Source of the DNA: Paenibacillus sp. YPG26
Lineage (GTDB): Bacteria; Bacillota; Bacilli; Paenibacillales; Paenibacillaceae
Length of the DNA: 64,000 nucleotides
Reading direction: 5' to 3'
Assembly (NCBI RefSeq): GCF_023704175.1
Contig: NZ_CP084530.1
Span: 1,882,001 to 1,946,000 of the forward strand
Of the stretch, positions 9,922 through 18,864 are shown one piece after another. The translations under genes and the position numbers were made by a program. Numbering within the stretch: position 1 is the stretch's first letter; each line of letters opens with the position of its first letter. The notes under the pieces are model-generated. The model did no database searches. It was not told where the DNA came from and was given only the letters and a program-made list of their open reading frames with translations.

Positions 9922-10758
9922 GTGAATTCAGGTACAGAACCAAAGAAAAGAACAGGCAATCTTAAAACAGGAGTGGCAGCCATTGTTATCGCAGTAGCCG
10001 CAATTATTGTAGGACTTAATTCGTATGCTACCGTCACCTATGGACATGTTGGATTGTACAAGACATTTGGAAAGCTGAACGACAACGTATTATCACCAGG
10101 TATCCATCTGAAGATTCCATTCGTACAGACGATTATTCAGGTCAACGTTCAAGTCACCAAGGCGGAGACGGATACGACCGCGTCCTCCAAGGACTTACAG
10201 CCTGTGTCCACTCATGTTGCCGTGAACTATTCCGTGAACAAAGACTCGGTGTATAATCTAATGAACAATATCGGCGGCAATTTCGATCAGGTCATTATTA
10301 ATCCGGCAATCCAGGAGATTGTGAAGGAAGTTACCGCAAGATATCCGGCTGAGGACCTGATCGCGAAGCGGGATGTGGTTGCGGGAGAGGTTAGTGAGCA
10401 CCTGACCAAGCGGCTCTCGAAATATGATCTGGTCGTGAACGATATCAACATCGTTAACTTTAAGTTCTCCGAGGCGTTCAATCAATCGATTGAAGCCAAG
10501 CAGGTTGCTCAGCAGCAGGCGCTGAAAGCTGAGAACGATCTTAAGCGTATCGAGATTGAAGCCAAGCAGAAGATTGCCCAGGCTCAAGCGGAAGCACAGT
10601 CCTTGAAGCTGAAGAAGCTCGAAGTTACACCTGAACTGGTTCAGTTGAAGCAGATTGAAATTCAGGAGAAGGCCATTGAGAAGTGGAATGGTCAAATGCC
10701 ACAGGTTAGTGGCGGGGCTACTCCATTTATTGATATTAATTCGCTGGGCGGTAAGTAA
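9922..10758 (+). CDS. SPFH/prohibitin-family membrane protein
   Basis: Membrane-anchored scaffold-type protein of the stomatin/prohibitin/flotillin superfamily. The GTG at 9922 follows GGAGGGG with 6-7 bp spacing (278 residues). It has an N-terminal membrane anchor (about 15-35, rich in Val, Ile and Ala), an SPFH domain (about 40-200, with SPGIHLKIPFVQ and the usual ATTSSKDLQPV-like region), and a long coiled-coil tail rich in Ala, Glu, Lys and Gln (about 190-250). No NfeD partner is adjacent. It is a single gene closed by a terminator. Its client proteins are unknown. Confidence 0.85.
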   Translation: MNSGTEPKKRTGNLKTGVAAIVIAVAAIIVGLNSYATVTYGHVGLYKTFGKLNDNVLSPGIHLKIPFVQTIIQVNVQVTKAETDTTASSKDLQPVSTHVAVNYSVNKDSVYNLMNNIGGNFDQVIINPAIQEIVKEVTARYPAEDLIAKRDVVAGEVSEHLTKRLSKYDLVVNDINIVNFKFSEAFNQSIEAKQVAQQQALKAENDLKRIEIEAKQKIAQAQAEAQSLKLKKLEVTPELVQLKQIEIQEKAIEKWNGQMPQVSGGATPFIDINSLGGK

Positions 10759-10785
10759 CACGAATTTAGAGACAGTTGTACATGG

Positions 10786-10814
10786 GAACGAAGCTGCGGC
10801 TTCGTTCTTTTTTT
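10786..10814 (+). terminator. Terminator after the SPFH gene
   Basis: A 9-bp perfect stem (10786-10794 with 10799-10807), 4-nt loop and seven T residues. The following 230 bp up to 11050 are AT-rich and show no gene. Confidence 0.9.
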
Positions 10815-11050
10815 ATAAACGAGCACTCGCATGACCTTCAAACTCTCTGGAAGTGAAATAGATCATATTAATATTTTAGAAATACAGCAGGATTCGACTG
10901 TAACTTACACACACATCTTATATAGTGAAAATATGGATTATTCATACATAAATACATAATATTAATTGCGAAGAAATCTCATGTCTATACGATTCAGTCA
11001 CATGTGTATCTGCCCCTAGTTGCTAAATAACGGTGAAAGGTAAGTGCAGA

Positions 11051-12178
11051 ATGTTGAACACTCTCAGATATGTCTGGCGGAATCCTGGCAGGAGCATCCC
11101 GTTGGTATTAGTGGTTGTACTTTCGATTATTATTTCCGCAAGTGTTGGTACCTTAATTCGATCCATTATCAAGGACGGATACGCAAGCATTGCTTGGAAT
11201 AAGCCATTTGTTGCTTTGTATTCTATTGGTGAGAATGTGCCTCAAAGTGTGATCCGAAATATTTTAGAGAAAGAGGGTTATGATTATCATATCATTCCGT
11301 TTGTGACAAGTAATTTGAACACTCCTTCCGTAACGGGTTCAGTGCCTAGAAGAGTGTTAGGAATGTCCACTGAGGATATCGAGAAAACATTAGAGTTAGA
11401 AGATTGGCGTCTACAATCTGGCAGAATTCCTAAGGAAGCTGCTAATGAAATATTGGTCAGTTCTATCGTTGCTAAATCTTTGAATATTAAAGTCGGGAAT
11501 AAGATAGGGGCAGAGCACAATCGCGGTCCAGTCCCGGGTTCTTTGGAGGTGGTTGGGATCTTGGATACTGACGCACAGGTAGCACTTATGCCATATTCAA
11601 CTTTAGCAAAAATAAAAGATTTACCATCGGCAGACAATGGATATTACCTACTCTATTCAGATACCGCATCTTCTCAAGAGATTAATAGACAGGTTCACGA
11701 TCTGTTTGGAGAATCGCCGGAACTAAATGTTGAAGTGGAGGACTATTCTGAGGTAACAAGAGATAAAGAAGAAGGACTCACAAATCTGAGATATATGGGA
11801 TTCTCATTTAACATAATGACGGCGATTTTGCTGGCGATATCCTTGATCTTTTTAACAATGGTATATATCATTCAGCGACTGTCGGAGTTTGCTACAAAAT
11901 ATGTCCTTGGGTGGACTGTACAACGGATTGTTGGTTCATTTGTACTTGAGATGTCCATTACAGCAATGCTAGGATGGTTAATTGGGTTGCTTGGATATAC
12001 TCTCTTATTAGGTGTGTTATCACCTGTTTTCATGGATGTTGGATTAATTATAGATCGTTCCGTTATTGGAGTCCTTCCATGGACTCTGCCGCTTCCTATT
12101 ACACTAATTGCGGCTTCGTACTTAATTTCAGCCAAGAAACTTAGTCGCAAAGAAATAGTCAGAATATTTGATGTTTAG
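11051..12178 (+). CDS. FtsX/MacB-like ABC transporter permease
   Basis: A 375-residue permease with MacB/LolC-type topology: one N-terminal helix (about 12-35), a large extracytoplasmic domain (about 36-255) and three C-terminal helices, beginning with a stretch near TAILLAISLIFLTMVYIIQ. The ATG at 11051 follows GAAAGG; a GTG 18 bp upstream is the alternative. It pairs with the ATPase gene 28 bp downstream. Such pairs act as mechanotransmission or export systems for peptides, lipids or antibiotics. The pair is visibly AT-richer than its neighbours, suggesting acquisition. Confidence 0.8.
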   Translation: MLNTLRYVWRNPGRSIPLVLVVVLSIIISASVGTLIRSIIKDGYASIAWNKPFVALYSIGENVPQSVIRNILEKEGYDYHIIPFVTSNLNTPSVTGSVPRRVLGMSTEDIEKTLELEDWRLQSGRIPKEAANEILVSSIVAKSLNIKVGNKIGAEHNRGPVPGSLEVVGILDTDAQVALMPYSTLAKIKDLPSADNGYYLLYSDTASSQEINRQVHDLFGESPELNVEVEDYSEVTRDKEEGLTNLRYMGFSFNIMTAILLAISLIFLTMVYIIQRLSEFATKYVLGWTVQRIVGSFVLEMSITAMLGWLIGLLGYTLLLGVLSPVFMDVGLIIDRSVIGVLPWTLPLPITLIAASYLISAKKLSRKEIVRIFDV

Positions 12179-12206
12179 TGAAATATTGAAGTTAGAGGTG
12201 TATTAA

Positions 12207-12884
12207 ATGAAAATAGAATTTCCATATGAAACTAACCAACTGAGCTTGGAGTATTCAGGCCGGGATGAAACAACTAGTGCTTTGAAGGAAGTAACTGTGT
12301 GTTTCCCGAAGGGTACGATTAGCATATTAGGCGGTTCTTCAGGAAGCGGAAAGAGCACTTTATTAAACTGTCTGTTTGGGCTTAAGAGACCAACCAAGGG
12401 AACAATCAAATATGAAGGTCATGATGTGACCAACTGGTCTAATCGTCAATGGGCAGAACTCAGACAGAACGAAGTTCACTTAGTAACCCAGCAGACCGTA
12501 CTATTTCCTTATCTGACAATTTGGGAGAATCTATGCTTTGTAATTTCTCCGCGAGATAAAGAACAGTTAGAGCAGGCAGCACATCTGCTAGAGAGCATGA
12601 ATTTAATACAGAACAAGCATCGGTATCCACGTGAACTGTCCATCGGAGGGAGACAGAGAATTGCAATTGTCAGGGCACTGCTTGGTGATCCCAACGTGGT
12701 TCTCGCGGATGAACCGACATCGGCTCTTGATGAAGAGAATAGCAGGATTGTGATGGATTTATTTATGCATTACGCCGTGAAAGGTACCACTTTTATTGTA
12801 GCAACACATGATCCTTCTGTAATGACCTACGGGCATCATTGCCTCAAGTTAAAAGACGGAGAAGTTGTTAATGAAGTGAGTTAG
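12207..12884 (+). CDS. LolD/MacB-like ABC transporter ATP-binding protein with an altered signature motif
   Basis: A 225-residue ATPase for the upstream permease. Walker A is GGSSGSGKST (about 42-51), Walker B is NVVLADEPTSALDEEN and the H-loop is VATHD, all intact. The signature reads ELSIGGRQR where ELSGGEQQR is usual, so the first glycine of LSGGQ is isoleucine. Because this loop contacts ATP in the partner subunit, turnover may be altered. AGAGGTG precedes the ATG. It shares the AT-rich composition of the permease gene. Confidence 0.8.
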   Translation: MKIEFPYETNQLSLEYSGRDETTSALKEVTVCFPKGTISILGGSSGSGKSTLLNCLFGLKRPTKGTIKYEGHDVTNWSNRQWAELRQNEVHLVTQQTVLFPYLTIWENLCFVISPRDKEQLEQAAHLLESMNLIQNKHRYPRELSIGGRQRIAIVRALLGDPNVVLADEPTSALDEENSRIVMDLFMHYAVKGTTFIVATHDPSVMTYGHHCLKLKDGEVVNEVS

Positions 12885-12936
12885 AAACAAATAAAAAGGG
12901 AGACGGGCATTAAAGTGAGCTGTTACTGGGAGGTGG

Positions 12937-13134
12937 TTGTTTGTTAGAAATCGAAAAATAAGGGAAAAAATCAAAAGGTTAGATGAATCAAATGCTAAAA
13001 GCCTTTTAATGATAATTTATGCCAGACTTGATACCGCAATAAATGGTACGGGTGGGGATGAACTCATTAAGCAAACTGCGAAGGATATAATTGATATGTA
13101 TTCGAAACTTCCTGAAGATCCTCCTATCGTTTGA
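12937..13134 (+). CDS. Small charged hypothetical protein
   Basis: A 65-residue product starting at TTG, with GGGAGG only 3 nt upstream; this spacing is short and makes the exact start uncertain. The sequence is basic and helical at first (RNRKIREKIKRLDE) and ends KLPEDPPIV. No family is recognised. Its stop codon lies inside the loop and stem of a terminator hairpin, which argues that it is a real transcribed gene. It follows the ABC exporter by 52 bp in the same direction and could belong to that transcript. Confidence 0.5.
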   Translation: MFVRNRKIREKIKRLDESNAKSLLMIIYARLDTAINGTGGDELIKQTAKDIIDMYSKLPEDPPIV

Positions 13135-13149
13135 TAGGGGGTCTTTTTT
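13117..13149 (+). terminator. Terminator overlapping the end of the 65-codon gene
   Basis: An 11-bp stem (13117-13128 with 13133-13143, one bulged T and one T-G pair) with a GTTT loop, followed by six T residues. The stop codon at 13132-13134 lies within it. Confidence 0.8.
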
Positions 13150-13196
13150 ACTAGACAATAGTTAATAGAATGAGATATTTTAGTAAAGGAGTGAAA

Positions 13197-13217
13197 ATGT
13201 TCTGGGTGAGGGAATGA
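13197..13217 (+). other. Possible six-codon leader reading frame (MFWVRE)
   Basis: AAAGGAGTGAAA is a near-ideal ribosome site directly before this ATG, while the carboxypeptidase ATG at 13224 has only GAGGGA inside this frame. The tiny frame ends 6 nt before that ATG, so ribosomes could re-initiate. It may be a leader peptide or simply a displaced ribosome site. Confidence 0.25.
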
Positions 13218-13223
13218 AGCAAC

Positions 13224-14660
13224 ATGAAAAAGTGGTTGATCGCGGGTGCTGCGTGTCTTAGCTTCGCACTTATACATACAAGTGGGGTATCTGCGGCCGC
13301 AAATATAGTGAATCCGAAGGAAACATATACGTATGATAGAATGACCCAGGATATCAAGGAGCTTGCAAGCCAATATCCTGATATCATTCATTACAAGTCC
13401 ATAGGTAAGACGCCCTACGGACGCGAGCAATGGGCAGTAAGTCTTGGGAATGGGGAGTCGACTGTATTTTTTAACGGTTCTCATCATGCACGTGAATGGC
13501 TGACAAGCACGCTGAACATGTATATGGTTGAACAGTATGCCAAAGCTTATGCTAGTGGTACTAAATTTGAAGGGTATGATGTCCGGACTATCCTGTCCGA
13601 GTCGACCATCTGGTTCGTTCCGATGGTTAATCCCGACGGTGTAACTCTTCAGCAGTATGGGCTCTCCGCATTTCCTCGGTTGGTATGGTCCAGTCTGATC
13701 AAGATGAATGAGGGCAGCCGGAATTTCAAGCGGTGGAAAGCGAATGCCCAAGGGATTGACCCGAACCGCCAGTATCCGGCACTCTGGTCAGGTATTAAAT
13801 TTCCTGCCAAAGCTCCGCGCTGGATGAACTATAAAGGCACCAAGCCTCTGCAGACCAGCGAGAATCAGAATATGGTCACATTCACCTATCAGATTAATCC
13901 GGAGATCGCGGTCTCCTATCATTCGGCAGGCCATATTTTATACTGGAATTTCAATACCAAACCAAGCAATCTGGCACGTGACAAGAAGCTTGCGAACACA
14001 TTCTCAGCGATAACCGGATACTCTCAGGTGAAGCCCTCGCCGAATCCTTCGGGAGGAGGATATACCGACTGGTTCATTACTACCTTCGGCCGTCCTGCCT
14101 TCACACCGGAGATTGGGATCAAGGAAGGAGAGACCAATCTCTCGGTCTCTGTATTCGATTCGGAGTGGAAGCGTAACAAAAAGATCGGTTTATGGATAGC
14201 AGATGAGGGATACCGTCTCTGGCTGAAGAAGAATCACAGCAAGCATGCTGTTCAGGCTTTCCATAAAGAGATCACGATTTCTGAACTCAAGCAGCTGTTT
14301 AATTCCAACAACTTTATTTCAGGAACCGCAGGTACGGTCCGTCCGCAGACGTTAACGACCACAGCCAAATCGGGCAATTGGTACAAGGTGAAGACGGGCA
14401 AGGGAGAGAAATGGTTGTATGACAAGAACGCGGTCGTACGCGAACCCGCAGAGTCTACGATCCCAACAGGGGATCCTGTGGATGTGGATCTTACCTTAAC
14501 TCTTGATGTGGAGACTGAGGTGTATTCTGAGCCAGCCGCAAGAGAAGCAAAAGCTACAATTACGCTGACCGAAGTACATGCGGTTCAAAAGTGGGGCGAT
14601 TGGTACAAGATTAACACTCCGATTGGGGATCTGTGGATTTATCGGTCTCCATCCTTGTAA
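13224..14660 (+). CDS. Secreted M14-family zinc carboxypeptidase with C-terminal SH3-like repeats
   Basis: A 478-residue exopeptidase with a Sec signal peptide (MKKWLIAGAACLSFALIHTS, probable cleavage after VSA near 24). The zinc motif HxxE is in HHAREW (His88, Glu91), followed by VNPDG, the substrate-binding GIDPNRQYP, the third zinc ligand in SYHSAGH, and the catalytic Glu in FTPEIGIKEGETN. The last 150 residues hold two repeats with a NWYKVKTGKGEKWLYD / DWYKINTPIGDLWIY pattern, typical of SH3-like cell-wall-binding modules. It may trim peptides from peptidoglycan or other extracellular peptides. It is a single gene with its own terminator. Confidence 0.9.
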   Translation: MKKWLIAGAACLSFALIHTSGVSAAANIVNPKETYTYDRMTQDIKELASQYPDIIHYKSIGKTPYGREQWAVSLGNGESTVFFNGSHHAREWLTSTLNMYMVEQYAKAYASGTKFEGYDVRTILSESTIWFVPMVNPDGVTLQQYGLSAFPRLVWSSLIKMNEGSRNFKRWKANAQGIDPNRQYPALWSGIKFPAKAPRWMNYKGTKPLQTSENQNMVTFTYQINPEIAVSYHSAGHILYWNFNTKPSNLARDKKLANTFSAITGYSQVKPSPNPSGGGYTDWFITTFGRPAFTPEIGIKEGETNLSVSVFDSEWKRNKKIGLWIADEGYRLWLKKNHSKHAVQAFHKEITISELKQLFNSNNFISGTAGTVRPQTLTTTAKSGNWYKVKTGKGEKWLYDKNAVVREPAESTIPTGDPVDVDLTLTLDVETEVYSEPAAREAKATITLTEVHAVQKWGDWYKINTPIGDLWIYRSPSL

Positions 14661-14682
14661 TCAGCCCGCTGGATAATCGCTT

Positions 14683-14742
14683 AACACAAAAAGATCTGAA
14701 GATCGGACCAAATCCTGTCCGAACTCAGATCTTTTTTTGTGT
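14683..14742. terminator. Bidirectional terminator with two nested stems
   Basis: An outer inverted repeat (AACACAAAAAGATCTGA-type arms, about 14683-14699 and 14724-14742) encloses a second 5-bp stem (14704-14708 with 14717-14721). T runs on both strands serve the carboxypeptidase gene and the convergent membrane-protein gene. Confidence 0.85.
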
Positions 14743-14764
14743 TATTCTCCGCTACAGAGAATTC

Positions 14765-15088
14765 TTATTTAGTTAGCAAATATACAGCGAGACCTGCTTC
14801 AATTAGGAGAAGAAGGGTACAGACGCCGATGCTCAGCAGAGATAGTCCACGGGCAGCGCCGGTTCTCAGTGAATTCCGTCCAAAGAAGAGACCTGCAAGG
14901 CTGGCCGCTGAGGTAATCCCCATGGGAATCCAGATTCCTTCTGTGTTGGGAGATGTGTAGTTACGGTAAAAGATTAATAGCGTAAATAATGTGAGAATGA
15001 AAGCGATAATCAAGAACAGAATAGAGACGACAACGCTTCCCATGCCTTCCTTGGATTCTTGCAGCTGGTTATCTGATGTGTTGTTCAA
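14765..15088 (-). CDS. Small three-helix membrane protein
   Basis: Family not recognised. The TTG start at 15088 has AAGGAGG 8 nt upstream. The 107-residue protein has a hydrophilic N-terminus (NNTSDNQLQESKEG) and three hydrophobic segments (about 18-42, 52-68 and 82-104), with no charged catalytic residues in them. A GxxFGRNSLRTG loop separates helices two and three. It is monocistronic and convergent with the M14 carboxypeptidase gene. Confidence 0.75.
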   Translation of the reverse strand: MNNTSDNQLQESKEGMGSVVVSILFLIIAFILTLFTLLIFYRNYTSPNTEGIWIPMGITSAASLAGLFFGRNSLRTGAARGLSLLSIGVCTLLLLIEAGLAVYLLTK

Positions 15089-15295
15089 CGGGTGATTCCT
15101 CCTTAGTTCATTGCCTTATATAATACCATGTTTATCTAATCAATCCAAAGGCGGGACACGCACAATTATTCATCCGTCTCCAGAACTCGTGGTTAGCGGA
15201 TCCTGATGCAAGATCAGCTAAATTGGAGTATAATATGCGATCTAGATACCGCTGACTCCACAATTAATTACAAGTTAAAGAATAGAGGTGTAAGC

Positions 15296-16741
15296 ATGAA
15301 GGCAATTCCCCATACCTATCAGGAGAATGAGGCGGTCCAGCGAAGAAGATGGCTCATCCTTATCGCTGTTAATTTATTTACTTTCATGGCGACCTTGGAT
15401 GGAAGCATCGTGAATATTGCCCTGCCGGAAATATCATCGAAGCTCTCTCTGGACGTAGCTCAGACCGAGTGGGTGGCAACCAGCTACTTAATGGCGATCT
15501 GCGCGGCGGTGCTATTCTTCGGGAAGCTCGGCGACCATGCTGGCAAGATACGGATATTCAAAATTGGCACTGTGGTGTTCCTGATCGGGTCTTTGTTGTG
15601 CGGCTTCAGTACAAGCCTGACCTTCTTGATCATTTCCAGAGTGGTACAAGCCATAGGTGCCTCAATGACCATGGCGAACAATATGGGGATCATAACAGAT
15701 ATCTTCCCGGCAAATGAGCGAGGGCGCGCACTCGGATTAATCGGCACTTTCGTATCGCTTGGAAGCATTGCCGGACCGAGTATCGGCGGCGTCCTGGTCT
15801 CTACGTTAGGCTGGGAGTATATTTTCTGGGTGAACCTGCCGATTGGGCTTGCGGCAATAGGTCTTGGCTGGAAGGTACTGCCGGATGATCTGGTGAGATC
15901 CCGAACGCGAATCGACTTGCCGGGAAGCTTGTTGTTCGCTTGCTTTATAATGCTTCTGTTCACGGGTCTCCTGCTGGGTCAGCAGACAGGCTATCGTAAC
16001 GGATGGATTATCGCAAGTCTTGCTGCTTCGGTAGCAGCCTTCCTTCTCTTCCTGTGGGTTGAGAAGCGGAGCCAGAATCCACTTTTGCAGCTGTCTCTGT
16101 TCCGCAATTCCTGGTTCTCACTTAGCATCCTGTGCGGATTTCTTGTGTTCGTAGCGGTATTCTGCTTCAATATTCTAGCTCCGTTCTATACCCAGGGCAT
16201 ATTGCAGTTGACCCCTTCCCACGCGGGCCTTCTTCTCATGCTCTTTCCAGTCACTATGGTCATTGTCGCTCCTTTGAGTGGGGCGCTATCGGACAAGATT
16301 GGTTCTGAACTGCTTACCTTTGCTGGACTCATAGTCAACGTAACCGCCTTGTACGGGATGGCTACTCTTCATCAAGGAAGTTCGATTGGTTGGGTAGGGC
16401 TGTGGACCGCACTCCTGGGAGTAGGCAACGGGTTATTTCAGTCTCCAAATAATTCTCTGGTCATGTCCAAGGTGCCTAGAACCCAGCTCGGAGCGGCTGG
16501 AAGCATTAATTCATTAATCCGGAACATTGGCATGGTTGTCGGTATTACCGTAGCGACTACCACTTTGTTCAGTGTAATGAGCAGCCAGGCTGGACGCAGG
16601 GTAATCGGGTTAATACCGGGCCGGCCGGATATATTTTTAACAGGTATGCATACTGTCTTTATCCTTGCTGCTTGTATTTGCCTCGTTGCTGCCGTACTAA
16701 CGGGGTGGAGGTTATGGGCTTCAAGAATGCATAGACATTAA
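15296..16741 (+). CDS. MFS drug-efflux transporter, DHA2 (EmrB/QacA) family
   Basis: Proton-driven multidrug exporter with 14 predicted helices (481 residues). The start at 15296 follows AGAGGTG; a 30-codon upstream extension lacks a ribosome site. The family marks are visible: the helix-1 motif NLFTFMATLDGSIVNIALP with an acidic residue, loop motif GKLGDHAGKIRIFKIG, and the helix-5 motif C-like segment LGLIGTFVSLGSIAGPSIGG. No regulator is directly adjacent. The substrate cannot be predicted. Confidence 0.85.
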   Translation: MKAIPHTYQENEAVQRRRWLILIAVNLFTFMATLDGSIVNIALPEISSKLSLDVAQTEWVATSYLMAICAAVLFFGKLGDHAGKIRIFKIGTVVFLIGSLLCGFSTSLTFLIISRVVQAIGASMTMANNMGIITDIFPANERGRALGLIGTFVSLGSIAGPSIGGVLVSTLGWEYIFWVNLPIGLAAIGLGWKVLPDDLVRSRTRIDLPGSLLFACFIMLLFTGLLLGQQTGYRNGWIIASLAASVAAFLLFLWVEKRSQNPLLQLSLFRNSWFSLSILCGFLVFVAVFCFNILAPFYTQGILQLTPSHAGLLLMLFPVTMVIVAPLSGALSDKIGSELLTFAGLIVNVTALYGMATLHQGSSIGWVGLWTALLGVGNGLFQSPNNSLVMSKVPRTQLGAAGSINSLIRNIGMVVGITVATTTLFSVMSSQAGRRVIGLIPGRPDIFLTGMHTVFILAACICLVAAVLTGWRLWASRMHRH

Positions 16742-16753
16742 CCAACTCGGAAT

Positions 16754-16829
16754 TAAAAAATATAGCGCACCCTCTATAGTTACTTGGAGAGCCTCTTAGG
16801 ACTTTCCTTGTAAGGTTAGGGGGTGCGCT
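16754..16829 (-). terminator. Terminator of the acetate symporter operon
   Basis: A 9-bp stem (16764-16772 with 16821-16829) around a 48-nt loop. On the minus strand it is followed by ATATTTTTTAATT, so it ends the actP transcript; the plus strand lacks a T run. Confidence 0.6.
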
Positions 16830-16864
16830 TGGCTTGAGAGTCAGAATTTAAGCTCGTTCATTGC

Positions 16865-18385
16865 TTATAGACCGGTATTAGCCTTGACCATAACCTCGGT
16901 ATATTTCTTAGCATCGGTCTTGGACGATAGATACGTGCCTACAATAGCGCCGATGAACCCAAGGGGAATCGATACGATACCTGGATTGGCAAGCGGGAAC
17001 AAGGCTTCTCCTGTGAAAATGGCTTTTCCCGCTGGGTCCCACACACTAGGGCTGACAGCCACAAGAAGAAGGGCGCTGATCAGACCGGTCAGCATCCCGC
17101 TGATGGCACCGGCTGTATTGAATCTGCGCCAGAAGATCGTAAAGACCAGCACAGGCAGATTGGCACTAGCTGCAACCGCGAAGGCAAGCGAGACCAGGAA
17201 GGCCACATTCAGCTTCATCGCGAACAGGGCAAGAATGATCGACAGCAGGGATACTCCGACGGATGCCCAGCGGGCAGCCTTAAGCTGCTGCTTCTCGGAG
17301 GCATTGCCTTTCTTGATGATATGGCCATAGAAATCGTGCGCGAATGCGGATGCGGCCGACAACACAAGACCCGTAACTACCGCAAGTATGGTGGCGAAGG
17401 CGACGGCGGAAATGAACGCGAACAGAAAATCGCCGCCCAGTGCCTTGGCGAGCAGCGGAGCTGCCAGGTTGCCTCCCTTGTCCTGAGCTGTAATCGCATC
17501 AGCTCCTACGAAGGCAGCGGCTCCGAATCCCAGGAATACGGTCATAATATAGAAAATGCCGATAATCCAGGTGGCATAGACGACCGAACTGCGGGCGGTT
17601 GGAGCATCTTTGACCGTGAAGAACCGGATCAGAATATGCGGCAGACCCGCGGTTCCAAGCACCAGCGCCAGATTGAGGCTCAGGGTATCAAGCGGAACCT
17701 TATATTTGTTACCAGGATTAAGGAAGGCTTCACCCAGAGGAGTTGCCGTCTTCAAATGATTGAACATCTCCGTCAGGGAGAAATTGAACTTCGCAAATAC
17801 GATCAGGGAGATGATGAATGTACCGCCCATGAGCAGGACCGCCTTCGTAATCTGCACCCAGCTCGTCGCCGTCATGCCGCCGAAGACGACATACACGGTC
17901 ATCAGAACGCCTACAATCACGATGGAGGTCATAGCGTCCAGCCCAAGAAGCAGGCGTATCAAGCTGCCCGCCCCAACCAGCTGTGCAATCATATAGAAGG
18001 TGGAGATCGTAATCGTATTAAGAGCGGCAACCCCGCGGATTTTCTTGTCATTGAAGCGGGCGGCAATCATGTCGGCCATTGTGTATTTACCTAAGTTTCT
18101 AAGAGGTTCGGCAATGAGATAGAGTACCACGAGGTAAGCGACAAGAAAGCCAATGCTGTAGAAGAACCCGTCAAAGCCTACCAGCGCAATGGAACCGGCA
18201 ATCCCTAGAAAAGAGGCCGCGGACATGTAATCTCCCGCGATCGCAAGGCCGTTCTGCCAGCCGGTTAGACCACCGCCGCCTGTATAAAATTCATTGGTGC
18301 TGTTGGTCCGTTTGGAAGCGAAATAAGTGATGATCAGCGTAATGGCTACAATGGCGAGAAAGAGAAAGAAGGCGGTTGTATTCAT
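16865..18385 (-). CDS. actP: Cation/acetate symporter, sodium:solute symporter family
   Basis: Membrane uptake carrier (506 residues, about 13 helices) of the ActP type. It has GGGGLTGWQNGLAIAGDYMS near residue 35, the GF.G..YSIGF.VAY and TMADMIAARFN motifs of the family, and GTAGLPHILIRFFTV. The ATG at 18385 follows GGGAGGAAAAAAGC and overlaps the stop of the DUF485 gene by ATGA. A 42-codon upstream extension merely overlaps that gene. DUF485 plus ActP is the known YjcH-ActP operon for acetate and short-chain acids; the CcpA-like site upstream fits carbon control. Confidence 0.9.
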   Translation of the reverse strand: MNTTAFFLFLAIVAITLIITYFASKRTNSTNEFYTGGGGLTGWQNGLAIAGDYMSAASFLGIAGSIALVGFDGFFYSIGFLVAYLVVLYLIAEPLRNLGKYTMADMIAARFNDKKIRGVAALNTITISTFYMIAQLVGAGSLIRLLLGLDAMTSIVIVGVLMTVYVVFGGMTATSWVQITKAVLLMGGTFIISLIVFAKFNFSLTEMFNHLKTATPLGEAFLNPGNKYKVPLDTLSLNLALVLGTAGLPHILIRFFTVKDAPTARSSVVYATWIIGIFYIMTVFLGFGAAAFVGADAITAQDKGGNLAAPLLAKALGGDFLFAFISAVAFATILAVVTGLVLSAASAFAHDFYGHIIKKGNASEKQQLKAARWASVGVSLLSIILALFAMKLNVAFLVSLAFAVAASANLPVLVFTIFWRRFNTAGAISGMLTGLISALLLVAVSPSVWDPAGKAIFTGEALFPLANPGIVSIPLGFIGAIVGTYLSSKTDAKKYTEVMVKANTGL

Positions 18386-18696
18386 GCTTTTTTCCTCCCA
18401 GCAGCTTCTTGCTTGATTTGCTCTATATCCTGGTCGAACTGAACAGATTTGCGCGAGTAAATGATACATAACGTCCACGTCATGATGAACTGGGCAAAAG
18501 CGAACACCCAAGCCCAGCTGATTGGTCCAATGGCTGGCTCGTTCAAGACATCAGTGTACGAGGTCAGCACCGGAAGCAGGAAGTAGAACACAAGGAAGAA
18601 CAAGGTCATCGGAAATAAAAATCGTTTTTTCTTGTGCATCAATCGTTTGAAGTGGGGACTCGTCGAAATTCGATTGTAATCCGGGTTCGGTTCCAT
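18382..18696 (-). CDS. DUF485 membrane protein (YjcH-like), partner of ActP
   Basis: A 104-residue inner-membrane protein with two helices (about 25-47 and 60-82). The N-terminal motif SPHFKRLMHKKKRFLFPMTLF is characteristic of DUF485. It is translationally coupled to actP through an ATGA overlap. CTGGAGGG lies before the ATG. In proteobacteria the homologous gene is always beside actP; its molecular role is not settled. Confidence 0.9.
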   Translation of the reverse strand: MEPNPDYNRISTSPHFKRLMHKKKRFLFPMTLFFLVFYFLLPVLTSYTDVLNEPAIGPISWAWVFAFAQFIMTWTLCIIYSRKSVQFDQDIEQIKQEAAGRKKA

Positions 18697-18738
18697 GTCA
18701 TTCCCTCCAGTACAAAATATGATAATTCAGTGACATTA

Positions 18739-18752
18739 TGTAAGCGCTTTAT
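18739..18752. promoter_or_regulatory. CcpA (cre)-like site upstream of the DUF485-actP operon
   Basis: TGTAAGCGCTTTAT matches 12 of 14 positions of TGWAANCGNTNWCA on either strand and centres on a perfect AAGCGCTT palindrome. On the minus strand it overlaps a possible -35 (TTACAT) of the operon, so catabolite repression by CcpA is a reasonable inference. Confidence 0.6.
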
Positions 18753-18864
18753 TAGCATATTAACATTTTTGGATTCTTAGAATAGGCCAATGGTTCTAAA
18801 AATTTTTATTTCATAATCCAGTCTATTACTATAAGCTTGTAATTAGATTATGGGGGGATAGCAG

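Noticed and set aside
17321..18094. A 257-codon open frame on the plus strand
   Set aside because: It lies wholly antisense to the acetate symporter gene, has low-complexity charged composition, no ribosome site and no family resemblance.
16865..18511. A start 42 codons upstream for the acetate symporter
   Set aside because: The extension only overlaps the DUF485 gene; the ATG at 18385 has a strong ribosome site and gives the normal N-terminus.
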